The notes under the pieces: model-generated
Seen by the model: the letters and a program-made list of their open reading frames with translations, nothing else
What the model was told of the DNA's origin: nothing
Databases searched by the model: none
Program-made: the position numbers and the translations under genes
Shown here: piece after piece, positions 1-5,029 of the stretch
How positions within the stretch are numbered: the stretch's first letter is position 1
Layout of the letters: the number at the start of each line of letters is the position of its first letter
Assembly (NCBI GenBank): GCA_002348585.1
Contig: DEBO01000016.1
Location: forward strand, 13,065-18,093
Direction of reading: 5' to 3'
From: Alphaproteobacteria bacterium UBA2954
Lineage (GTDB): Bacteria; Pseudomonadota; Alphaproteobacteria; Puniceispirillales; Puniceispirillaceae
Length of the DNA stretch: 5,029 nt

Positions 1-101
1 TGACTGGAAATATCCTTGTCGATCTTCGCAATATCTATGAGCCTGAACAGATGAAAGCTGTCGGTTTGAACTATCGGTCTATTGGCCGCCCAGATGTATG
101 A
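1..101 (+). CDS. UDP-glucose 6-dehydrogenase family protein, C-terminal end (partial)
   Basis: Only the last 32 codons are present; the reading frame is open from position 3 and ends with TGA at 99-101. The peptide contains VDLRNIYEPEQM followed by LNYRSIGRPDV. This matches the end of the C-terminal UDP-binding domain of UDP-glucose/GDP-mannose dehydrogenases, where a DxRNxY motif precedes a closing YxSIGRP. The complete family members oxidise a nucleotide sugar twice with NAD+ to give a uronic acid, usually UDP-glucuronate for surface polysaccharides. The tail alone cannot distinguish UDP-glucose dehydrogenase from the GDP-mannose or UDP-HexNAc enzymes, although the wording is most like alphaproteobacterial UDP-glucose dehydrogenases. 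The gene is intact at its 3' end. It is separated by about 105 bases from the next gene, which seems to have its own promoter, so the two are probably not one operon. Confidence 0.8.
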   Translation, partial: TGNILVDLRNIYEPEQMKAVGLNYRSIGRPDV

Positions 102-139
102 GTTAAGCTATTCTGCTTCGTTTTAATTCCCGTAGAAAT

Positions 140-196
140 TTGATTCTTAATGCAGTTAGCGATACCTTTTACAAAGGTAAACTGTGAGAGTAAAAC
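140..196 (+). promoter_or_regulatory. Candidate promoter for the HDAC-like operon
   Basis: TTTACA at 168-173 (5 of 6 to the sigma70 -35 consensus) is followed after 17 bases by TAAAAC at 191-196 (4 of 6 to the -10 consensus). Transcription would begin near 203, only a few bases before the preferred ATG at 207. That would give a leaderless or nearly leaderless mRNA, in keeping with the lack of a well-placed Shine-Dalgarno sequence there. A second, weaker pair is TTGATT at 140-145 with TACCTT at 163-168. The -35 box of the first candidate lies inside the inverted repeat at 163-179. This is motif reading by eye and is tentative. Confidence 0.3.
163..179. repeat. Perfect inverted repeat, operator-like
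   Basis: TACCTTTTACAAAGGTA has perfect 7-bp arms (TACCTTT and AAAGGTA) around a 3-base centre. It sits 28-44 bases upstream of the preferred HDAC-like start and covers a candidate -35 box, the usual place for a repressor or activator operator. As RNA it would form only a small 7-bp, AU-rich hairpin with no following T run, so a terminator is unlikely. No regulator gene is visible in the window. Confidence 0.45.
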
Positions 197-206
197 TAAC
201 GACAAA

Positions 207-1307
207 ATGAATCAGACAGGCTTTTTCTGGCATGAAAGATGTTTCTGGCATGGTGCTGGAAATTTTGCGTTTCTTTTGCCCGCGGGAGGGATGGTTGAGC
301 CATCTGGTACATCTCGACTTCCTGAAGCCCCGGAAACAAAGCGAAGGTTGAAAAATCTAATAGATGTTTCCGGACTGGCAGATGAGCTTATCTGTTCAAC
401 AGCCATCATCCCAGCAAATGAAGATGAATTAGTCGCGGTACACACCAGTTCTTATATTGAACATTTCAAACGATGCTCTGCTGAACAGGGTGGTGATTTG
501 GGCCTGCGCACGCCGTTTGGCCCTGGCGGCTTTGAAATTGCCTGCTTGTCAGCCGGTATGGTCAGACAGGCGCTGTTTGCCGTACTTGATGGTCAGCTTG
601 ATAATGCCTATGCCTTGTCGCGGCCGCCTGGACATCATTGCCTGCCTGATTTTCCGAATGGATTTTGTCTGTTGAATAATATTGCGGTGGCTGTGCAGGC
701 TGTCCGGCGTGCCGGTAAGGCTGAAAGGATAGCAATCGTTGACTGGGATGTGCATCACGGCAATGGTACAGAGCATATTTTTTATGATGATGCAAATGTG
801 CTGACCATATCTGTGCATCAGGAACGCAACTACCCTCTTGACACTGGTGATGCCAGCGATACGGGTGGCCAGGCCGCTTTATTTTCAAATCTGAATATTC
901 CGCTTCTGCCAGGCGGGGGGCACATGACCTATATTTATGCGATGCAGCGTTTGATTCTCCCAAAATTAGCAGCTTTTAAGCCAGATATTGTAATTGTAGC
1001 CTGTGGGTTTGATGCCTCTGGTGTTGATCCCCTTTCGCGGATGCTCTGTGGATCTGATACCTTTTGTGAAATGACAAAGGCATTGATGGACTTTACTGGA
1101 AATCGTCTAGTGATGGCGCATGAAGGTGGCTATTCAGAAATTCATGTTCCTTTTTGTGGTCATCATGTTCTGCAGCAGCTTTCAGGTTCAGCTATAACGG
1201 TAAATGATCCGCTCAGCCCACGGATCACGGCACAACAGCCAGATATCAGTTTGAACCTGCTTCAGGAAAAACGCATGAATGAGATAGCAGAGTTGCATCA
1301 GCTTTAA
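207..1307 (+). CDS. Class II histone deacetylase-like amidohydrolase
   Basis: This is a zinc-dependent amidohydrolase of the arginase/deacetylase fold, here 366 aa, a normal length for bacterial class II HDAC-like proteins. Counting from ATG 207, visible hallmarks are the N-terminal FFWHERCFWHGAGNFAF (about residues 6-22), VHTSSY (78-83), the catalytic His pair in RPPGHH (143-144), the zinc ligands D181 and H183 in VDWDVHHGNG, the third ligand D269 in ACGFDAS, GGGHM (236-240), and the transition-state Tyr309 in HEGGYSE. All catalytic residues are present. Bacterial relatives remove acetyl groups from polyamines or other N-acyl amines; real histones are not the expected substrate. The frame is open further upstream to an ATG at 150, but those 19 residues do not resemble the family and would run through the inverted repeat, so 207 is preferred. 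It is the first gene of a three-gene operon, 34 bases before the next. No signal peptide is seen, so it should be cytoplasmic. Confidence 0.9.
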   Translation: MNQTGFFWHERCFWHGAGNFAFLLPAGGMVEPSGTSRLPEAPETKRRLKNLIDVSGLADELICSTAIIPANEDELVAVHTSSYIEHFKRCSAEQGGDLGLRTPFGPGGFEIACLSAGMVRQALFAVLDGQLDNAYALSRPPGHHCLPDFPNGFCLLNNIAVAVQAVRRAGKAERIAIVDWDVHHGNGTEHIFYDDANVLTISVHQERNYPLDTGDASDTGGQAALFSNLNIPLLPGGGHMTYIYAMQRLILPKLAAFKPDIVIVACGFDASGVDPLSRMLCGSDTFCEMTKALMDFTGNRLVMAHEGGYSEIHVPFCGHHVLQQLSGSAITVNDPLSPRITAQQPDISLNLLQEKRMNEIAELHQL

Positions 1308-1341
1308 GTATATCTAAAGAGTAAATTGCAGGTAGGATGAG

Positions 1342-2760
1342 ATGAATTATAATCAGCTTTTTTCTTCTTTTAAGGGTCAAGAGATTTTGGTTGCCTTAAT
1401 TGGCGCCGGTCAGTTTGGTGAAACATTTATCCGTCAATGCAGGCGTATATCTGGCATGCAAATCAGTTTTGTTTGTGACCTGCAGCCAGAACGGGCGAGA
1501 GCGGCGCTACTAGCAGCAGGGTATGATAAATCAGCCCTTGTTTCAGTGAGCAGTAACGAGGAGGCGGCAACAGCTTTCAATAATCATCAGATTATCATCA
1601 CCTCTGATTACCGTTTAATAAAGGGACTTCCTCTCGATTGCGTGGTTGAGGCGACAGGCAGCCCTGAAGCTGCAGCGCAGGTTGGCCAAATAACAGTGAT
1701 GTCTGGGTTTCATCTTGCGATGATCACAAAGGAAGCAGATATTGTTGTTGGTCCATATTTACACAAGCTGGCGAAGGCGGCAGGCAGACATGTCACCCCT
1801 GCACATGGTGATCAGCCAAGCCTGCTGATTGCGCTCCTTTCCTGGGCTGAAGTGCTTGGAATGAAAGTGATCGGCGCTGGCAAATCCAGTGAATATGATT
1901 TTGTCTTTGACCTTGACGCTGAGCAGGTAAGCTGGCGTGGCCGTACGGAAAAAATCCAGAATTTGTCTAATATTTGGGAACTTTCCAGTTCTGTTGAAAA
2001 TACAGTTCAAAGGCGTGAAGCTGCCCTGTCTGCTTTTCCAAAACGGACTGTCCCTGATTTGTGTGAGATGGGCATTGTCTGCAATCATACCGGCCTGATG
2101 CCAGCTGCAGCTGCATTTCACGCCCCGCATGCAAGAGTAACTGAATTATGCGATATTTTTGCCCCAAAGGAAGCTGGTGGAATTCTGAACACTACACCAT
2201 TTATTGAGGTCTTTAACTGCATGCGTCGCACAGATGAGCAGAGCTTTGGTGGTGGAGTTTTCATCATTGTGGATACAGAACAGGATGATAGCTGGGAAGT
2301 TTTAAGGGAAAAAGGCATCAGCGTAAGTAAGGATGGCAAGCGCGCTTTGCTTTACAACCCGTCTCATCTTTTAGGGTTGGAAGCAGCAATTTCAGTCATG
2401 TCCACAGTGTGGCTTGATAAACCAACAGGGAACCAAGATATTCGGCACAACGTTGACCTTCATGCCAGGGCGAGTCGTGACTGGTCAGCAGGTGAGGTAC
2501 TATTGATCACAGATCATCACCATCATGAAATTGACGGATTGTTAGCTGAACTTAATCCAGCAACACATGCAGGCGAAAATGGACCCCTGCCCTATTACAT
2601 GGCAGCAGAGAACGAGCTTCGGGTTGATGTTAAAAAAGGACAGCTCATTACCACCGATATGGTTATACCTCCAGAAGGGTCAACATTATGGAAATTAAGA
2701 CGCCAAATGGAAGCTGATAATATAAGCATTGTTCCATCACAAAAAACAGGAGAATCATAG
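1342..2760 (+). CDS. NAD(P)-dependent homoserine dehydrogenase-like oxidoreductase with SAF domain
   Basis: This 472-aa protein matches the COG4091 type: a predicted homoserine-dehydrogenase-like oxidoreductase fused to a C-terminal SAF domain. The Rossmann nucleotide-binding loop GAGQFG is at 21-26 and VVEATGSPEAA at 101-111. A central catalytic/dimerisation region follows, including HGDQPS (155-160) and GGGVFIIVDTE (303-313). The SAF-like part covers roughly 371-470, with HARASRDWSAGEVL and later LRVDVKKGQLITTDMV. Such proteins are often mislabelled as FlgA or homoserine dehydrogenase; true homoserine dehydrogenase activity is not supported, since they lack an ACT domain and normal threonine-pathway context. 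The physiological substrate is unknown to me. The start has AGGA about 4 bases ahead of the ATG. It lies 34 bases after the HDAC-like gene and its TAG overlaps the GTG of the following reductase by one base, indicating coupled translation. The predicted location is cytoplasmic. Confidence 0.85.
   Translation: MNYNQLFSSFKGQEILVALIGAGQFGETFIRQCRRISGMQISFVCDLQPERARAALLAAGYDKSALVSVSSNEEAATAFNNHQIIITSDYRLIKGLPLDCVVEATGSPEAAAQVGQITVMSGFHLAMITKEADIVVGPYLHKLAKAAGRHVTPAHGDQPSLLIALLSWAEVLGMKVIGAGKSSEYDFVFDLDAEQVSWRGRTEKIQNLSNIWELSSSVENTVQRREAALSAFPKRTVPDLCEMGIVCNHTGLMPAAAAFHAPHARVTELCDIFAPKEAGGILNTTPFIEVFNCMRRTDEQSFGGGVFIIVDTEQDDSWEVLREKGISVSKDGKRALLYNPSHLLGLEAAISVMSTVWLDKPTGNQDIRHNVDLHARASRDWSAGEVLLITDHHHHEIDGLLAELNPATHAGENGPLPYYMAAENELRVDVKKGQLITTDMVIPPEGSTLWKLRRQMEADNISIVPSQKTGES
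2748..2753 (+). promoter_or_regulatory. Strong ribosome binding site for the aldo/keto reductase GTG start
   Basis: AGGAGA lies inside the end of the upstream gene, 6 bases before the GTG at 2760-2762. It fixes the start at this GTG, which shares its first G with the TAG stop of the preceding gene. This arrangement suggests translational coupling. Confidence 0.75.
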
Positions 2761-3716
2761 TGACCTTTAAACGGATCTATGGCCCGTACAAATGCGAAGC
2801 CTCAAGCTTGTGTTTTGGGACCATGCAGTTTGGCGCTGGAGCAACGGAAGTAGATAGCGCAAAAATGTATGAAGACTGCCGGACGGCAGGTGTAAATTTC
2901 TTTGACACAGCTTATGTTTACACCGAAGGCGAATCTGAAAAGATATTGGGCCGCCTGATCGCTGCTGAGCGTGAGCAGATCATCTTAGTGACCAAAGCAG
3001 GTGCGGTTGGTGGATCATCTAAAAAAAACATACGCTCTCAGCTTGAAAATAGTCTGTCACGTTTGGAACAGGACTATACGGACATCTTTTTTCTACACAG
3101 GTTTGATGATAACACACCTCTGGAAGAGACCTTTGAGGCGTTGTCTCAGCTGAAAGAGGAGGGCAAATTCTATCATCTTGGCGTTTCAAATTTTTCGGCC
3201 TGGCAAGTTATGAAGGCACAGGGGGTGGCCCTGCGACATGGATTTCCATTGGTTGAGCTGCTGCAGCCTATGTATAATCTTGTCAAACGTCAGGCGGAGG
3301 TTGAATTACTGCCGATGGCCGTGTCTGAAAATCTTGGTGTTATTAGCTACAGTCCTTTAGGTGGTGGGTTGTTAACAGGCAAATATGCCGATAAATCTGA
3401 CTCGTCTGATGGCCGCCTTAATTGGGATAAGAAATATGCAGCCCGCTATGGTGAGGACTGGATGCATGAAGCAGCAACTAAACTACAGATTATCGCTGCT
3501 GAAGCTGGCTATGACCCTTTGGCTCTGGCTGTTGCCTGGGTTGCTCGCCATAAAGGGATTACAGCACCAATTATTAGTGCGCGTAACCAAGCACAGCTTG
3601 CTCCCTCATTGCAGGCAGCTAAGATTGATATGAATGATCAGCTTTATCAGGTGCTCTGTGATCTGACTCCCACCCCGCCACCGGCCACAGACAGACTAGA
3701 AGAACAAAAGGTATGA
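2760..3716 (+). CDS. Aldo/keto reductase family oxidoreductase
   Basis: The 318-aa protein is a complete NAD(P)H-dependent aldo/keto reductase with a TIM-barrel fold. The catalytic tetrad is visible: D49 and Y54 in FFDTAYVY, K79 in LVTK and H113 in FLHRFD. Other family signatures are the N-terminal SSLCFGTMQFG (15-25), GVSNFS (141-146), YSPLGGGLLTGKY (197-209), and the cofactor-phosphate-binding stretch IISARNQAQL (271-280), the usual place for NADP preference. Family members reduce aldehydes or ketones to alcohols, or run in reverse, and the substrate cannot be deduced. It starts with GTG, preceded by a strong AGGAGA, and overlaps the upstream SAF-oxidoreductase by one base. It is therefore the third gene of the operon and probably acts on a compound made by the preceding two enzymes. 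The C-terminal tail (TPTPPPATDRLEEQKV) is Pro-rich and variable. It ends 25 bases before a convergent gene. Confidence 0.92.
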   Translation: MTFKRIYGPYKCEASSLCFGTMQFGAGATEVDSAKMYEDCRTAGVNFFDTAYVYTEGESEKILGRLIAAEREQIILVTKAGAVGGSSKKNIRSQLENSLSRLEQDYTDIFFLHRFDDNTPLEETFEALSQLKEEGKFYHLGVSNFSAWQVMKAQGVALRHGFPLVELLQPMYNLVKRQAEVELLPMAVSENLGVISYSPLGGGLLTGKYADKSDSSDGRLNWDKKYAARYGEDWMHEAATKLQIIAAEAGYDPLALAVAWVARHKGITAPIISARNQAQLAPSLQAAKIDMNDQLYQVLCDLTPTPPPATDRLEEQKV

Positions 3717-3733
3717 GTAATATTAAAATTTAA
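3713..3733 (+). other. Six-codon mini-ORF overlapping the reductase stop (ATGA)
   Basis: ATG at 3713 overlaps the TGA of the aldo/keto reductase in the classic ATGA coupling arrangement, but the frame reads only MSNIKI before TAA at 3731-3733. It may be chance, or the remnant start of a further operon gene lost by rearrangement, since a convergent gene begins its 3' end at 3742. No protein family can be assigned. Confidence 0.2.
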
Positions 3734-3741
3734 ATATAAGG

Positions 3742-4719
3742 TTATTTCCGTGCTTTTGTTAGGCTTGCTGGCGGTGTCTGGCCATCATGGAAGCTATTAT
3801 GGAGGCGGTCCATGCCTATTTCCGCAGTGCCATAATTGCATTCATAAAACCGGTGATGAAGCTGGTGGAAGAAATCACCTAATCTCAGAATTCGTTTCCC
3901 TTTAATGACCAGCCCGTCATAGCCTGAATGTGAAGTTACCGCCCCTAGAATTGATAATTGCTGTGAAAACAAAAAATGCACAGGATGGCAGGCTACAGGA
4001 ATATAGATTAGTGCTCCGGCCATCCAGATAAGATGTTCCAGCGGGTGCATTGCATTGCCAGACCAAGGCCCTACACTGACATTACGATGGTGAACATGGT
4101 GGGCTATGCGATATAAGGGTGGCCAGTGTAAGGCCCTGTGAATACAGAAAAACCAGAGGCTGTTCCAGGAAGGGATCACAATAAATAGCCCAATGAAAAG
4201 TATTGGATTGTCAGAAAAGCTGAACCAATAGCCTATATCGTTAGCTTTTGCCCACAACAGTAAAACTTCAAACCCTGTCCAGATGGTAACGCCGCTGAAA
4301 AGTGTCCAAAACATATTATCATAAACTTGATTGCCAAAGGTGAACCGTTTGGCGTCTTTATTAGCCATTGATGCGTCGAATTTAAGCGTTTTGCCCTGAC
4401 TACTCCAGCGATATAAATATAAATGGAGGCCACCAGCCAATGCCAGCATTAGCCCCACATTCTTTGCCCATACGATTGATACCCAGCTTAAAGATATGGA
4501 TGCACCAGTCTCAAGTCGCGGGGTTAGCCATACCCAAGATGCCCAGGCCAGAGTAAAAAACACCAATCTTTCTGTCAGCGGCAGCCAAGATCGCAGCAAC
4601 CAGCTTATCCACTCCGCAATAGCAGAGGGGAAGCGGAAATAAGGAGACGTGTTTAATGGCAGGGGGGGGATGAACGCCCACATACTTTTCTGTGGTGAAT
4701 TTTGTTTTCCTACTGTCAT
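3742..4719 (-). CDS. Sterol desaturase / fatty acid hydroxylase superfamily membrane protein
   Basis: The 325-aa integral membrane protein carries the three histidine boxes of the di-iron fatty acid hydroxylase/sterol desaturase superfamily: HRALH (194-198, HX3H), HHVHH (207-211, containing HX2HH) and HQLHH (285-289, HX2HH). Extra conserved-looking histidines are in NAMHPLEH (222-229) and SHSG (263-266). Hydrophobic segments are near 50-66, 80-103, 134-157, 171-192 and 228-250. Family members use O2 and electrons to hydroxylate or desaturate lipids such as fatty acids, sterols, hopanoid-like or carotenoid compounds; which lipid cannot be told here. The ATG at 4719 has only a weak GAG-type ribosome site. 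Met13 is a possible alternative start. An 8-C run lies at codons 17-20. The gene has its own candidate promoter, faces the HDAC operon tail to tail, and lies 94 bases downstream of the YtoQ-family gene on the same strand. Confidence 0.88.
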   Translation of the reverse strand: MTVGKQNSPQKSMWAFIPPLPLNTSPYFRFPSAIAEWISWLLRSWLPLTERLVFFTLAWASWVWLTPRLETGASISLSWVSIVWAKNVGLMLALAGGLHLYLYRWSSQGKTLKFDASMANKDAKRFTFGNQVYDNMFWTLFSGVTIWTGFEVLLLWAKANDIGYWFSFSDNPILFIGLFIVIPSWNSLWFFCIHRALHWPPLYRIAHHVHHRNVSVGPWSGNAMHPLEHLIWMAGALIYIPVACHPVHFLFSQQLSILGAVTSHSGYDGLVIKGKRILRLGDFFHQLHHRFYECNYGTAEIGMDRLHNSFHDGQTPPASLTKARK

Positions 4720-4739
4720 CAGATTCTCGTTCTCGAAAG

Positions 4740-4750
4740 TGCGTTACGCA
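4740..4750. repeat. Short palindrome downstream of the desaturase promoter
   Basis: TGCGTTACGCA is a perfect palindrome around its central base. It lies about 20 bases upstream of the desaturase ATG and just past the predicted transcription start, a position typical of a repressor operator. At 11 bp it could also be chance. Confidence 0.25.
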
Positions 4751-4761
4751 GGGCTAAGTTG

Positions 4762-4791
4762 ACTATAAACCTTTCCGCACAATTATGTCGA
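4762..4791 (-). promoter_or_regulatory. Candidate sigma70-like promoter of the desaturase-like gene
   Basis: Read on the - strand, TCGACA (4791-4786, 5 of 6 to TTGACA) is followed after 18 bases by TATAGT (4767-4762, 5 of 6 to TATAAT). Transcription would start near 4755, leaving a 5' leader of roughly 35 bases before the ATG at 4719. The match and position are good, so the gene is probably transcribed independently of the upstream YtoQ-family gene. The assignment is by motif only. Confidence 0.45.
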
Positions 4792-4813
4792 CTATAACAG
4801 TGCTGCTTGCTAG

Positions 4814-5029
4814 TTAGAGCTTGCCGTCGAGCACATAAGTCAGAATACGAATAACTTCATCAGGGGTTTCAACAACAGCTAAAGCTGCTGCATCAACTTC
4901 CTTTAGAGCATGCTGATGGTCAGCCCCATGCATGATGATAAGGGACTTACCCAAAGCAGAGGCATAACCCGCATCAAAGGCTGCATTCCACTGTTTATAT
5001 TTGTCCCCAAACCTCACCACCACAATATC
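4814..5029 (-). CDS. YtoQ family protein, C-terminal part (partial)
   Basis: The gene enters from the right edge and ends with TAA at 4816-4814. The frame stays open to the window end (DIVVVRFGDKYKQW...), so the in-frame GTG near 5023 is an internal Val codon and not the start. The visible 71 residues include VVVRFGDKYKQWNAAFDAGYA, then IIMHGADHQHALKEVDAAALAV, which I recognise as the C-terminal half of the small (about 150 aa) YtoQ family. This family is related in fold to nucleoside 2-deoxyribosyltransferase-like proteins and common in alphaproteobacteria; its function is not established. No sequence damage is seen. It precedes the desaturase-like gene on the same strand by 94 bases. Confidence 0.85.
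   Translation of the reverse strand, partial: DIVVVRFGDKYKQWNAAFDAGYASALGKSLIIMHGADHQHALKEVDAAALAVVETPDEVIRILTYVLDGKL

Noticed and set aside
105..124. Possible terminator after the dehydrogenase tail: AAGC (105-108) and GCTT (115-118) followed by CGTTTT
   Set aside because: The stem is only 4 bp with a 6-base loop and a short T run, too weak to call a terminator.
562..963. 133-codon open frame on the - strand inside the HDAC-like gene
   Set aside because: It lies entirely antisense to a gene with all family motifs intact. Its composition is low-complexity His/Arg/Gln-rich and resembles no family I know, so it is a shadow frame.
1759..2339. Overlapping antisense open frames within the SAF-oxidoreductase gene
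   Set aside because: They are shadows of a well-supported coding gene, without recognisable domains or ribosome sites.
3021..3028. Run of eight A in the aldo/keto reductase gene as a possible frameshift site
   Set aside because: It encodes the ordinary Ser-Lys-Lys-Asn stretch in frame, the protein continues intact, and no alternative frame product of interest follows.
3717..3741. Bidirectional terminator between the convergent genes
   Set aside because: The 25-bp gap is AT-rich but contains no stem-forming inverted repeat.
4759..4786. Plus-strand promoter TTGACT (4759-4764) with AATTAT (4781-4786)
   Set aside because: The spacing is 16 and the -10 is poor. It would transcribe antisense into the YtoQ-family gene with no downstream gene, and the same bases make a better promoter on the - strand.

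Overview
The window looks like chromosomal DNA from an alphaproteobacterium of moderate to low GC, possibly an uncultured marine lineage. The lineage is inferred from resemblance, as recalled, of the encoded proteins to alphaproteobacterial ones: the YtoQ-family end, the class II HDAC-like protein and the UDP-glucose dehydrogenase tail. No rRNA, tRNA, insertion sequence, phage gene or CRISPR array is visible. Genes fill almost the whole window and the longest gene-free stretch is about 105 bases.

Layout, left to right: (1) positions 1-101 hold the last 32 codons of a UDP-glucose/GDP-mannose dehydrogenase family gene on the + strand. (2) Positions 102-206 are an intergenic region with a perfect inverted repeat and a plausible promoter. 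(3) Positions 207-3716 form a tight three-gene + strand operon. It encodes a zinc-dependent class II HDAC-like amidohydrolase, an NAD(P)-dependent homoserine-dehydrogenase-like oxidoreductase with a C-terminal SAF domain (COG4091 type), and an aldo/keto reductase whose GTG start overlaps the preceding stop codon. (4) A 25-bp gap separates this operon from a convergent - strand gene (3742-4719) for a multi-span membrane protein of the sterol desaturase/fatty acid hydroxylase superfamily. Its upstream region holds a good sigma70-like promoter and a small palindrome. (5) Positions 4814-5029 hold the C-terminal half of a YtoQ-family gene, also on the - strand and cut by the window edge.

The most interesting unit is the three-gene operon. 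The first enzyme should hydrolyse an acetyl-amide or similar amide bond. The second and third are both nicotinamide-dependent oxidoreductases. Together they suggest a short pathway that deacylates a small N-acyl compound and then oxidises or reduces the product. The substrate cannot be read from the sequence, and I know of no described pathway with exactly this trio. The flanking dehydrogenase and YtoQ genes look like ordinary chromosomal genes. The desaturase-like gene has its own promoter and is probably not functionally tied to the operon.
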